Notes under the pieces: generated by a model | What the model was told of the DNA's origin: nothing | What the model saw: the letters and a program-made list of their open reading frames with translations, nothing else | The model's database searches: none | In this document: in pieces, positions 23,423 to 34,387 of the stretch | Position numbering within the stretch: position 1 is the first letter of the stretch | How the letters are laid out: the number at the start of each line of letters is the position of its first letter | Translations under genes and position numbers: made by a program | Assembly: GCF_036320965.1 (NCBI RefSeq) | Contig: NC_092228.1 | Span: 19,575,469 to 19,639,468, forward strand | Length of the DNA: 64,000 bases | Reading direction: 5' to 3' | From: Panulirus ornatus | Lineage: Eukaryota; Arthropoda; Malacostraca; Decapoda; Palinuridae

Positions 23423-24202
23423 AAATTCTCGATTAATATGGGTAAAACTGAAAGTTGATGGAGAGAGATGGGTGATTATTGGTGCATATGCACCTGGGCA
23501 TGAGAAGAAAGATCATGAGAGGCAAATGTTTTGGGAGCAGCTGAATGAGTGTGTTAGTGGTTTTGATGCACGAGACCGGGTTATAGTGATGGGTGATTTT
23601 AATGCAAAGGTGATTAATGTGGCAGTTGAGGGGTGTTCAGTGTTGTAAATGGAAATGGTGAAGAGCTTGTAGATTTACGTGCTGAAAAAGGACTGGTGAT
23701 TGGGAATACCTGGTTTAAAAAGCGAGATATACATAAGTATATGTATGTAAGTAGGAGAGATGGCCAGAGAGCGTTATTGGATTACGTGTTAATTGACAGG
23801 CGTGCAAAAGAGAGACTTTTGGATGTTAATGTGCTGAGAGATGCAACTGGAGGGATGTCTGATCATTATTTTGTGGAGGCTAAGGTGAAGATTTGTATGG
23901 GTTTTCAGAAAAGAAGAGTGAATGTTGGGGTGAAGAGGGTGGTGAGAGTAAGTGAGCTTGGGAAGGAGACTTGTGTGAGGAAGTACCAGGAGAGACTGAG
24001 TACAGAATGGAAAAAGGTGAGAACAATGGAAGTAAGGGGAGTGGGGGAGGAATGGGATGTATTTAGGGAATCAGTGATGGATTGCGCAAAAGATGCTTGT
24101 GGCATGAGAAGTGTGGGAGGTGGGTTGATTAGAAAGGGTAGTGAGTGGTGGGATGAAGAAGTAAGATTATTAGTGAAAGAGAAGAGAGAGGCATTTGGAT
24201 GA
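23419..24202 (+). pseudogene. Endonuclease domain (partial) of RTE-like LINE
   Basis: IIGAYAPGHEKKDHERQ, VMGDFNAK and MSDHYFVEAKVK are present. The N-terminal catalytic Glu region is missing because of 5' truncation. A deletion near 23628 shifts the frame. The frame then ends at a TGA in place of Arg after AFG. Confidence 0.85.
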
Positions 24203-24271
24203 TTTTTGGAGGGAAAAAATGCAATTGAGTGGGAGATGTATAAAAGAAAGAGATAGGAGGTCAAGAGAAAG

Positions 24272-26092
24272 GTGCAAGAGGTGAAAAAGAGGGCAAATGA
24301 GAGTTGGGGTGAGAGAGTATCATTAAATTTTAGGGAGAATAAAAAGATGTTCTGGAAGGAGGTAAATAAAGTGCGTAAGACAAGGGAGCAAATGGGTATT
24401 TCAGTGAAGGGCGCAAATGGGGAGGTGATAACAAGTAGTGGTGATGTGAGAAGGAGATGGAGTGAGTATTTTGAAGGTTTGTTGAATGTTTGATGATAGA
24501 GTGGCAGATATAGGGTGTGTTGGTCGAGGTGGTGTGCAAAGTGAGAGGGTTAGGGAAAATGATTTGGTAAACAGAGAAGAGGTAGTAAAAGCTTTGCAGA
24601 AGATGAAAGCTGGCAAGGCAGCAGGTTTGGATGGTATTGCAGTGGAAGCTATTAAAAAAGGGGGTGACTGTATTGTTGACTGGTTGGTAAGGTTATTTAA
24701 TGTATGTATGACTCATGGTGAGGTGCCTGAGGATTGGCGGAATGCATGCATAGTGCCATTGTACAAAGGCAAAGGGGATAAGAGTGAGTGCTCAAATTAC
24801 AGAGGTATAAGTTTGTTGAGTATTCCTGGTATATTATATGAGAGGGTATTGATTGAGAGGGTGAAGGCATGTACAGAGCATCAGATTGGGGAAGAGCAGT
24901 GTGGTTTCAGAAGTGGTAGAGGATGTGTGGATCAGGTGTTTGCTTTGAAGAATGTATGTGAGAAATACTTAGAAAAGCAAATGGATTTGTATGTAGCATT
25001 TATGGATCTGGAGAAGGCATATGATAGAGTTGATAGAGATGCTCTGTGGAAGGTATTAAGAATATATGGTGTGGGAGGAAAGTTGTTAGAAGCAGTGAAA
25101 AGTTTTTATCGAGGATGTAAGGCATGTGTACGTGTAGGAAGAGAGGAAAGTGATTGGTCCTCAGTGAATGTAGGTTTGCGGCAGGGGTGTGTGATGTCTC
25201 CATGGTTGTTTAATTTGTTTATGGATGGGGTTGTTAGGGAGGTGAATGCAAGAGTTTTGGAAAGAGGGGCAAGTATGAAGTCTGTTGTGGATGAGAGAGC
25301 TTGGGAAGTGAGTCAGTTGTTGTTCACTGATGATACAGCGCTGGTGGCTGATTCATGTGAGAAACTGCAGAAGCTGGTGACTGAGTTGGTAAAGTGTGTG
25401 AAAGAAGAAAGTTAAGAGTAAATGTGAATAAGAGCAAGGTTATTAGGTACAGTAGGGTTAAGGGTCAAGTCAATTGGGAGGTAAGTTTGAATGGAGAAAA
25501 ACTGGAGGAAGTAAAGTGTTTTAGATATCTGGGAGTGGATCTGGCAGCGGATGGAACCATGGAAGCGGAAGTGAATCATAGGGTGGGGGAGGGGGAGAAA
25601 ATCCTGGAAGCCTTGAAGAATGTGTGGAAGTCGAGAACATTATCTCGGAAAGCAAAAATTGGTATGTTTGAAGGAATAGTGGTTCCAACAATGTTGTATG
25701 GTTGCGAGGCGTGGGCTATGGATAGAGTTGTGCGCAGGAGGGTGGATGTGCTGGAAATGAGATGTTTGAGGACAATGTATGGTGTGAGGTGGTTTGATCG
25801 AGTAAGTAATGTAAGGGTAAGAGAGATGTGTGGAAATAAAAAGAGTGTGGTCGAGAGAGCAGAAGAGGGTGTTTTGAAATGGTTTGGGCACATGGAGAGA
25901 ATGAGTGAGGAAAGATTGACCAAGAGGATATATGTGTCGGAGGTGGAGGGAACGAGGAGAAGTGGGAGACCAAATTGGAGGTGGAAAGATGGAGTGAAAA
26001 AGATTTTGTGTGATCGGGGCCTGAACATGCAGGAGGGTGAAAGGAGGGCGAGGAATAGAGTGAATTGGATCGATGTGGTATACCGGGGTTGA
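24272..26092 (+). pseudogene. RT of RTE-like LINE
   Basis: Three overlapping open pieces (24272-24493, 24486-25415, 25394-26092) together cover the whole RT, from EVKKRANESWGERV to DVVYRG. The catalytic box is changed to LLFTDDTALVAD (Ala to Thr). Two frameshifts make it non-functional. Confidence 0.88.
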
Positions 26093-26262
26093 CGTGCTGT
26101 CAGTGGATTGAATCAGGGCATGTGAAGCGTCTGGGGTAAACCATGGAAAGTTGTGTGGGGCCTGGATGTGGAAAGGGAGCTGTGGTTTCGGGCATTATTG
26201 CATGACAGCTAGAGACTGAGTGTGAACGAATGTGGCCTTTGTTGTCTTTTCCTAGTGCTACC

Positions 26263-26312
26263 TCGCACGCATGAGGGGGGGAGGGTGATGGTATTCCATG
26301 TGTGGCGAGGTG
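26263..26312 (+). other. 3' UTR stem-loop of the long-UTR LINE
   Basis: CCTCGCACGCATG and CATGTGTGGCGAGG face each other across a G-rich loop. The pairing has one mismatch and one bulged base here; it is better preserved at 45312-45360. Confidence 0.6.
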
Positions 26313-26543
26313 GCGATGGGAATGAATAAAGGCAGACAGTGTGAATTGTGTGCATGGGTATATATGTATGTGTCTGTGTGTGTATATATATGTGTACATT
26401 GAGATGTATAGGTATGTATATTTGCGTGTGTGGACGTGTATGTATATACATTGTGTATGGAGGTGGGTTGGGCCATTTCTTTCGTCTGTTTTCTTGCGCT
26501 ACCTCGCAAACGCGGGAGACAGCGAGAAAGCAAAATGAATAAT

Positions 26544-26545
<2 letters not shown>

Positions 26546-26609
<64 letters not shown>
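26546..26609. repeat. (TA)n microsatellite between LINE copies
   Basis: Tail of the preceding copy and junction with the next one. Confidence 0.95.
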
Positions 26610-26612
<3 letters not shown>

Positions 26613-27330
26613 AAGCGGAAGTGGATCATAGGGTGGGGGAGGGGGTGAAAATTCTGGGAGCCTTGAAGAATGTGTGGAAGTCGAGAACATTATCTCGGTA
26701 AGCAAAAATGGGTATGTTTGAAGGAATAGTGGTTCCAACAATGTTGTATGGTTGCGAGGCGTGGGCTATGGATAGAGTTGTGCGCAGGAGGATGGATGTG
26801 CTGGAAATGAGATGTTTGAGGACAATGTGTGGTGTGAGGTCGTTTGGTCGAGTAAGTAACGTAAAGGTAAGAGAGATGTGTGGAAATAAAAAGAGCGTGG
26901 TTGAGAGAGCAGAAGAGGGTGTTTTGAAATGGTTTGGGCACATGGAGAGAATGAGTGAGGAAAGATTGACCAAGAGGATATATGTGTCGGAGGTGGAGGG
27001 AACGAGGAGAAGAGGGAGACCAAATTGGAGGTGGAAAGATGGAGTGAAAAAGATTTTGTGTGATTGGGGCCTGAACATGCAGGAGGGTGAAAGGAGGGTA
27101 AGGAATAGAGTGAATTGGATCGATGTGGTATACCGGGGTTGACATGCTGTCAGTGGATTGAATCAGGGCATGTGAAGCGTCTGGGGTAAACCATGGAAAG
27201 CTCTGTAGGTATGTATATTTGCGTGTGTGGACGTATGTATATACATGTGTATGGGGGTGGGTTGGGCCATTTCTTTCGTCTGTTTCCTTGCACTACCTCG
27301 CAAACGCGGGAGACAGTGACAAAGCAAAAA
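26610..27330 (+). mobile_element. Short RTE-like LINE, 5' truncated
   Basis: Begins at ATGGAAGCGGAAGTGG directly after (TA)n, the same breakpoint as the copy ending at 20797. RT C-terminal part to 27142 with one TAA near 26698, then the short-type 3' UTR and an A9 tail at 27328. Confidence 0.85.
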
Positions 27331-28978
27331 AAAAATTTATTAAATTTATTAAAAAAGGGGGTGACTGTATTGTTGACTGGTTGGTAAGGTTATTTAATGT
27401 ATGTATGACTCATGGTGAGGTGCCTGAGGATTGGCGGAATGCGTGCATAGTGCCATTGTACAAAGGCAAAGGGGATAAGAGTGAGTGCTCAAATTACAGA
27501 GGTATATGTTTGTTGAGTATTCCTGGGAAATTATATGGGAGGGTATTGATTGAGAGGGTGAAGGCATGTACAGAGCATCAGATTAGGGAAGAGCAGTGTG
27601 GTTTCAGAAGTGGTAGAGGATGTGTGGATCAGGTGTTTGCTTTGAAGAATGTATGTGAGAAATACTTAGAAAAGCAAATGGATTTGTATGTAGCATTTAT
27701 GGATCTGGAGAAGGCATATGATAGAGTTGATAGAGATGCTCTGTGGAAGGTATTAAGAATATATGGTGTGGGAGGAAAGTTGTTAGAAGCAGTGAAAAGT
27801 TTTTATCGAGGATGTAAGGCATGTGTACGTGTAGGAAGAGAGGAAAGTGATTGGTTCTCAGTGAATGTAGGTTTGCGGCAGGGGTGTGTGATGTCTCCAT
27901 GGTTGTTTAATTTGTTTATGGATGGGGTTGTTAGGGAGGTAAATGCAAGAGTTTTGGAAAGAGGGGCAAGTATGAAGTCTGTTGGGGATGAGAGAGCTTG
28001 GGAAGTGAGTCAGTTGTTGTTCGCTGATGACACAGCGCTGGTGGCTGATTCATGTGAGAAACTGCAGAAGCTGGTGACTGAGTTTGGTAAAGTGTGTGGA
28101 AGAAGAAAGTTAAGAGTAAATGTGAATAAGAGCAAGGTTATTAGGTACAGTAGGGTTGAGGGTCAAGTCAATTGGGAGGTGAGTTTGAATGGAGAAAAAC
28201 TGGAGGAAGTAAAGTGTTTTAGATATCTGGGAGTGGATCTGGCAGCGGATGGAACCATGGAAGCGGAAGTGGATCATAGGGTGGGGGAGGGGGCGAAAAT
28301 TCTGGGGGCCTTGAAGAATGTGTGGAAGTCGAGAACATTATCTCGGAAAGCAAAAATGGGTATGTTTGAAGGAATAGTGGTTCCAACAATGTTGTATGGT
28401 TGCGAGGCGTGGGCTATGGATAGAGTTGTGCGCATTAGGATGTATGTGCTGGAAATGAGATGTTTGAGAACAATGTGTGGTGTGAGATGGTTTGATCGAG
28501 TGAGTAATGTGAGGGTAAGAGAGATGTGTGGAAATAAAAAGAGCGTGGTTGAGAGAGCAGAAGAGGGTGTTTTGAAGTGGTTTGGGCACATGGAGAGGAT
28601 GAGTGAGGAAAGATTGACCAAGAGGATATATGTGTCGGAGGTGGAGGGAACAAGGAGAAGAGGGAGACCAAATTGGAGGTGGAAAGATGGAGTGAAAAAG
28701 ATTTTGTGTGATCGGGGCCTGAACATGCAGGAGGGTGAAAGGAGGGCAAGGAATAGAGTGAATTGGAGCGATGTGGTATACCGGGGCTGACGTGCTGTCA
28801 GTGGATTGAATCAAGGCATGTGAAGCGTCTGGGGTAAACCATGGAAAGCTGTGTAGGTATGTATATTTGCGTGTGTGGACGTATGTATATACATGTGTAT
28901 GGGGGTGAGTTGGGCCATTTCTTTCGTCTGTTTCCTTGCGCTACCTCGCAAACGCGGGAGACAGCGACAAAGTATGAA

Positions 28979-28983
<5 letters not shown>
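27331..28983 (+). mobile_element. Young RTE-like LINE, 5' truncated
   Basis: Starts at TTTATTAAAAAAGGGGGTG (the EFIKKGGD region), directly after the A tail of the previous copy. The RT frame is unbroken to 28790. Short-type 3' UTR and terminal motif at 28937-28975, then A and (TA)n. Confidence 0.88.
27345..28790 (+). CDS. Uninterrupted 5'-truncated RT ORF of RTE-like LINE
   Basis: About 480 codons open from FIKKGGDCIVDWLVRLFNV to DVVYRG with all RT motifs intact. The frame also stays open leftwards through the 3' UTR of the previous copy as far as 27219, so a chimeric 523-codon ORF exists on paper. The first part (MRVWTYVYTCVWGW) is untranslated repeat sequence and is not a real N-terminus. 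Confidence 0.85.
   Translation, partial: FIKKGGDCIVDWLVRLFNVCMTHGEVPEDWRNACIVPLYKGKGDKSECSNYRGICLLSIPGKLYGRVLIERVKACTEHQIREEQCGFRSGRGCVDQVFALKNVCEKYLEKQMDLYVAFMDLEKAYDRVDRDALWKVLRIYGVGGKLLEAVKSFYRGCKACVRVGREESDWFSVNVGLRQGCVMSPWLFNLFMDGVVREVNARVLERGASMKSVGDERAWEVSQLLFADDTALVADSCEKLQKLVTEFGKVCGRRKLRVNVNKSKVIRYSRVEGQVNWEVSLNGEKLEEVKCFRYLGVDLAADGTMEAEVDHRVGEGAKILGALKNVWKSRTLSRKAKMGMFEGIVVPTMLYGCEAWAMDRVVRIRMYVLEMRCLRTMCGVRWFDRVSNVRVREMCGNKKSVVERAEEGVLKWFGHMERMSEERLTKRIYVSEVEGTRRRGRPNWRWKDGVKKILCDRGLNMQEGERRARNRVNWSDVVYRG

Positions 28984-29055
<72 letters not shown>
28984..29055. repeat. (TA)n microsatellite
   Basis: About 70 bp of TA repeats, tail of the preceding LINE and right edge of the dense LINE cluster. 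Confidence 0.95.
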
Positions 29056-29056
<1 letters not shown>

Positions 29057-31860
29057 ATGACCCTTATACTACAAAAACAGTTCTTTACACCTTTTTCTTC
29101 TCATATCTTGCTTGATTTCATGCTATATCCTTTGGTTGTCATATCCCTGCATCTGTCAGAGAATATTCATTGTCTATATCATCAATCTGATTTTGAAATT
29201 CCAAGGTCATGATCAAGGAACCCCTTACTCTTGCCTTTTCGAAGGTGGGCAAATTTATGGAGTTTAGCCTTTCCTTGTAACTCAGCTCTTAATTTTTTGT
29301 ACCATCTTTGTTATCCTCTTCTTCTTACTTTTTAGGTGTGGTGACCAAAGTTGAGAAGCATATTTCAAATTAAGCCTTATGTAGGATATAAACAGCTTGT
29401 TAAACATTTTCTCATCCATATACTTGAAAGCTATTCTATGACAATACACAATTGGTTTCCTCAACTATTCTCCTTATGTGGTACTCTGGTGACAGGTTGA
29501 GGATGATGTCAACTCCCAAGTCCTTCTCACATACAGAATTTTGAAGCTTATTTCCTGGTTAAAAATGATCATACTGAGGCTTTCTTTCACTGTCCTATCC
29601 TCATTACTTTAAGTATACTTGGGTTGAATTTCATCAGCCATATATCAGACCTACTTTGGAGTTTGTCAAGATCCCCTTGTCAGATATCATCCCTCATAAT
29701 CTTTGCATCATATGCATATGTACAGAGGTCCCTTACCTACCATGGTTCTGCCAACCTTCATTATCAGTATATGTATGTAGACTATTGAGTACCATTTTAC
29801 CAACACTTATGTCAAGCTTTGAGTATCCATGGTTTTCATGGAACAATTAAAATCATATCCATGCATTTAGCAAGTGTGAAGTGGTTATGGGTTGCTTGTG
29901 GCTCACCCTGGCAGACTAACATTTCTAGAGAGAAGTATGGAGGCACAGGATCAGTGGTAAGAGTATGGAGGCACAGGATCATTGGTAACATGCTTCCACC
30001 ATATTATTACCTTACAGTTTTGTAAATTATTGCTTAGTACTTATGTAGCATAGGCATGTTTTAGAGGTAAACCTTGTTTATTTTTAACCTTAAAGTTTCA
30101 TTATAGGATTTAAGGCATGTATATCTCAAGGTAGTAGTTGGTAGACAGCCAATGAACAGGAAGGTATATTACCAGCACTACCTGCCTAGGTATCAGTAGG
30201 GTTAGTGACATCTGCTTTGTGAGCATGCACTTTAGTGGTTATCAAGTTGCACTCCTCTGACCCAGGGATCTGTCTTTTTCTTTCTGCTTCACTCCTGGCA
30301 TTCTGTCAGCAAACATAAATCTCTCCTTGTCATATGTGACACATGACAACAGTCAACTCACACAAATCATTCTTCTTAACTCTAGATTTTCCTGTGGTGA
30401 GCACTGTGCCCCAGCTTTTGGCAAAATGGTAGGTGTAGTAGATAGAAGTAGTAGGTAGGAAAATTTAGGGAGGAACACTAGGTAGAAGAAGTCATTATAA
30501 ACATTAGGTATGAGCCTCTACAAACACTGAGCTGGACTTGCCTTCTGCCAGTGGTCTGTTAAGGGTGAGCCACTAAAGGCAAAGAAATGGCACTGGAGTT
30601 CTTTAGTTTTTGAGACTCTGTTGCTGTGACCAGCCCTTTGACAGTTCCAATTGGAACAGGTGACAGAGACATAAATGGACAGATAGATATATCTCAAGGG
30701 TTACTGCCCCTAACCCCCACCCATTCCCCATAGGCCCTGTACCTTGCCAGCCACAGGGTCTTCCAGGAACAACCCCAGTGGTTAAGAGGGTACATCTGTA
30801 TTCATGGAGGAGTCCATACCTTAGGGGAAGTCATTAACATGGATGAAGTAATTCACCCAAAACAGAACACCATGGTACTCCACGGATGTCCTTGACTAAT
30901 TTACAGAAGGCTGCTGTGACATGTGTCCTTTGTTCCGTTTCATGTAGATAAGCTTCAAACCACCAAAGGAGTTTGCAGCTTAATCCCATCTGGTGATTCA
31001 TCTTCTTAACCAGCCTCCTGTAGAATAGCATGGAATACTTTCTGGCAGTCCAAACACAAACAATCCACCACGCCTTCCTTTTTATCCAAGACTGAGTTTA
31101 CTCTTTGAGAAATCTAAAAGGTTGCAAACAACATGACCTACCTTCTCTAAAATTATGCCATCTCACATTTAGGAAATTTCTCCTCTGTAGAAAGTCATCC
31201 ATCTGCTTTCTAAGTATCTCCTTATTATCATTTCTAGAACCTCAAAGACCACACCTATTATTGAGGCTGGTCTGTATTTCAGTGTGTTCCTGGTCTTCTT
31301 TCTAATAGATAGGTATGCTGTTTGCCCATTTTCACTCCCTTGACCCCTTGCCTCCCTCCAACACCTAAAACAGTATTTAAAGTGGTTTGCCTGATGTATC
31401 TGCATGTATCTTTAGCACACATGATGAAATTTCATCAGAACCCCTTCTTATATTCTGTTGATGTCTTTCCTAGATATCATAATGCTTTCTGAAACCCCTT
31501 CCCTATTCCATTTGACTGGTGTTTGAGCTACGGAGTCTTCTTTGAACTTGTTATTCAGTTCCTCAAGCTTCCTTACATCCTCTACAATTCTCTGTTCTGA
31601 ATCCCTTATCCTGATCAGCTGCTCTTCAACTGAAAACTGATCAATTTATCAAAAATTTGAATTTTCTCCTGCCTTGTTCAAAATAATCTATTTGAAACTT
31701 CTTTGTTCCTCCTTTCTTATTCTGACATACTTGTTCCTTGCTCTCTTACACCTCGCAAATGCTGGCTGGCTGGAGTGCCACCTACATCTTTACTACTGCA
31801 CATTTCAAAGCTCCTATGCTCTATGCTATCTTTTGTTAAACCAATCAGGCTGTAGTTAGA
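29056..31860 (-). mobile_element. Decayed CR1/Jockey-type LINE
   Basis: Minus-strand remnants in the right order. The RT linker is at 31500-31860. At 31169-31405 there is a peptide including NTLKYRPASIIGVVFEVLEMIIRR. At 30834-31031 there is LLWWFEAYLHETEQRTHVT ... GVPWCSVLG, like the motif B region G-V-P-Q-G-S-V-L-G. At 29282-29464 there is FKYMDEKMFNKLFISYIRL ... LKYASQLWSPH, the C-terminal region. Stops, indels and an inserted dispersed repeat interrupt it. The segment 29056-29280 is probably its C-terminal remainder. Confidence 0.72.
30530..30690 (+). repeat. Dispersed repeat with (AGAT)n-like tail
   Basis: Shares blocks with 55630-55740 and, reversed, 63865-64000 and part of 38560-38640: a CACTAAAGGC...ATGGCACTG...AGTT block, GAGACTCTGTTGCTGTG, TTCCAATTGGAA and GACAGAGA ending in GATAGATA. 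Four copies in one window suggest a retrotransposon 3' end or SINE-like family. No ORF. Confidence 0.6.
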
Positions 31861-32600
31861 AATAAAAGTCCCCTCCCTCTAGGATAAGATACACCAAGAT
31901 ATGCCTCAAAAAGGCAGAAAAAGTTTAGGTCTTGAGGCAGAGACAAAATGGGCAGGCAAAGATTAGAGATAACTCAAAGGTACACTCCCTCAAGATTAAA
32001 GGTATGGCAAATGGGCCCTGTGCCTGTCATGTTGAAGCTGGAAAAGTACTTGGATGCCTCTGCATGATATACAGGACAGGGCATAGGTTTAGTGGGTGAA
32101 TGGGGAACAGAAGTAGACATACAATTATCCAAAGTAGAATCAGAGGAGTATAAGGTGCCAAAATGTGTGGCTTTATTAGCTGGAGAGTTAGATATAGATT
32201 CATCAGATTGGAAGAGATGAGTAAAGGCAGAATTACAATAGTTATTAGAGATGCTTCTGGGTAAGGACCAGAAAGATCTATCAGTAGAAGAGACTAAGTC
32301 AGCTTATGTCTTTTTTATGCAGGTGTGCTTGACTTTGTGAAGAACAGCTTTGCAATGATTCCAAAAGAAATTAAAGGTGAGCAGAATTCAGGGAAGGGAA
32401 GAGTTTCATAGCCCAGTAATATGTACCTGATGCAATAGGCATCAGCGCAGGAGCAATCAAATCATGACCAGGGAGAAAAAGAGCAGAAGGGATGGAAGAT
32501 ACCTACTCAACAGCTGATTCCTGCAGTGATGTTAGTCAAAATTTGATCTCTTTTCACTGTGCGTTATTACCTGTTTGTTCAGAATGGGAAGGGAGTTTTA
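31861..32600. other. No gene recognised
   Basis: About 740 bp between the two CR1/Jockey-type remnants. Short open stretches on the plus strand do not resemble a known family. Confidence 0.4.
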
Positions 32601-34375
32601 CACTTATGAGGCCCCATCTCTTAAACATTCTCTAATATCATACAGCTGCTTAAATGTATGTATGCCGTCTGCATTTATCATGTCCCCAGTCAAAGTTTTA
32701 CTATCATCCAACACATATTGTAATAGTAATTCTTTGCATCTTCTTTAAAAAATTCTTGTTTAATTTCATGTTATGCATTTTGGCTGATACATTCATAAAA
32801 TTCTCTTGAAGAGCTATCCACAGCCCACATCACTGATTTGTTTTTAAAACTTAAAGGCTGTGATTAGGTCACCCCTCATTGCTTTCTTCCAGGATGGGCA
32901 AATTTAGAACCACAATCCTTTCCCTATAACTTAGCTATCTCAATTCTGGTACCATCTTTGTTATCCTCCTCTGAACCTTCTCTATGAGTCATTAGTGCCT
33001 CTTTTGGTGCAATGACATAACTTGAGGAGCATATTCTAATTTTGGACTTATGATGGATTTGAAGAGCTTGCTAAATATTTCCTTTACTATTCTTCTAATG
33101 TGGCTCTGGTGACACAAAATCCTGCAAATATATTTAGGTAGGAGTCCATGCCTTCAGGCAAGTCATTTTCATAGATGAAACAGAGTGACAGTCCCAGAAC
33201 AGAATCTTGTGGCATTCAGTTGGTCACCTTAACCCATAAATAAAAGGCTCCTCTGACATGCAACCTCTGTTCCCTTCCACTTAGATAATATTCTATCCAT
33301 TGAAGGATTTTCTTACATAAGTGAGACAATCCTTCAATGGATAGAATATTATCTAAGTGGAAGGAAACAAAGGATGCATGCCAGACATGCTGGTGATCCA
33401 CCTTCCTAATCAGTCTTGTATGAAGTACATAGTCAAATGCTTTCTTGCAGTCCAGATCTAAGAGGTTTGTTACAAATGAGCTCCTTTCTGTAAAACCATG
33501 CTGTCTTTAACTTAAGTAATTTCCCTTCTGTAAAAAGTCCTCCATTTGCTCTCTAATTATCTTTTCCAGAACAGATCACATTCACCAGTGTGACTCATCT
33601 ATAGTTCAGTACCTTTGCATATTCCCTTTTCATAGAAGTAAGAATAATGCTCACCTTTTTTCAATCCCTTTGCACTCTGCTTTTCCTCTAGTGATATTTT
33701 AAACAGTATTTCAAGAAGAGGTTTATGTAGCATATTTGTACACATTTTCACCATATATGGAGAAGTTTCATCAGGATTATGAGCCTTGTATGGATTATGT
33801 CCTTATAGTATTCTGTTGACATCTTTTCTAGATAGTTCAGTATTTTCTAAAACTTTCTTTCAATTCTGCTGGTGCTGGGAATATAATTTTATTAAGTTCC
33901 TCACATATCCTTACATCATCCTCAACTCTTCTTCCCACTGAATACCTAGCCTGATCAGTTCTTTAATTGACAACTGACTCCTGATGAATTCATAGGACCT
34001 TTTTGATTTTCTCCTACCTTGTCCAAAATATATTTTTTCAAAGTTTCTTTGTTCCCCCTTTGTTATCCTGGTGTACTCATTCTTTGTTCTCTTATACCAA
34101 TCAAGTGCTGGCTGGCTGGATTGCTGTCTGCATCTTGGCCACTAGACATTACAAAGATCCTTTACTTTTTGACATCTTTTATTTAACCATTCTTTCCTCT
34201 TTTTTACCATTCACTGTGTATTATGGGCTGGAGATACCTATTTCCTACCACATTGTTCACTTCACAGAGCCTCTCACCACAAAGCCATGGTTCCTAGTTA
34301 CTGAACTCCTTTACCCAATCTCTGTTATCAGAGAAATTGTCATGGTTTGTTTAGTTTCCACATTTATGTCTCCTT
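32601..34375 (-). mobile_element. Decayed CR1/Jockey-type LINE, 3' half
   Basis: Second copy of the old family. The C-terminal region is at 32601-33130. The RT shows QDSVLGL then YENDLPEG (33160-33210), WIEYYLSGREQRLHV, DCKKAFDYVLHTRLIRKV near 33400-33450, and RQHGFTERSSFVTNLL near 33470-33520. The linker continues to 34375. Interrupted by the insertion at 34388-35520 and resumes at 35533. Confidence 0.75.
33273..33364. repeat. Perfect inverted repeat inside the CR1-type remnant
   Basis: Arms of 37 bp (33273-33309 and 33328-33364) are exact reverse complements around an 18-bp spacer. The similarity extends outward imperfectly to about 33255 and 33385. The inverted segment encodes the WIEYYLSGREQ region, so this is a local inverted duplication of RT sequence. 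Confidence 0.92.
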
Positions 34376-34387
34376 ATATCTTATCAT
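34376..34387 (+). repeat. Target-site duplication, left copy
   Basis: ATATCTTATCAT, repeated exactly at 35521-35532, flanks the LINE insertion. Confidence 0.92.

Larger units (their letters stand above)
23419..26545 (+). mobile_element. RTE-like LINE, nearly full coding length, long 3' UTR
   Basis: Starts in the endonuclease at KVNSRLIWVKLKVDGERW, passes through the RT and ends with a long-type 3' UTR (26095-26540). Breaks: a small deletion near 23628 removing GIIGIHG, stops near 24200 and 24255, a 2-bp loss at 24489 and a frameshift near 25390. The ORF end has the mixed diagnostic RSGRP plus ILCDRG, so it is intermediate between older and younger copies. Confidence 0.88.
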
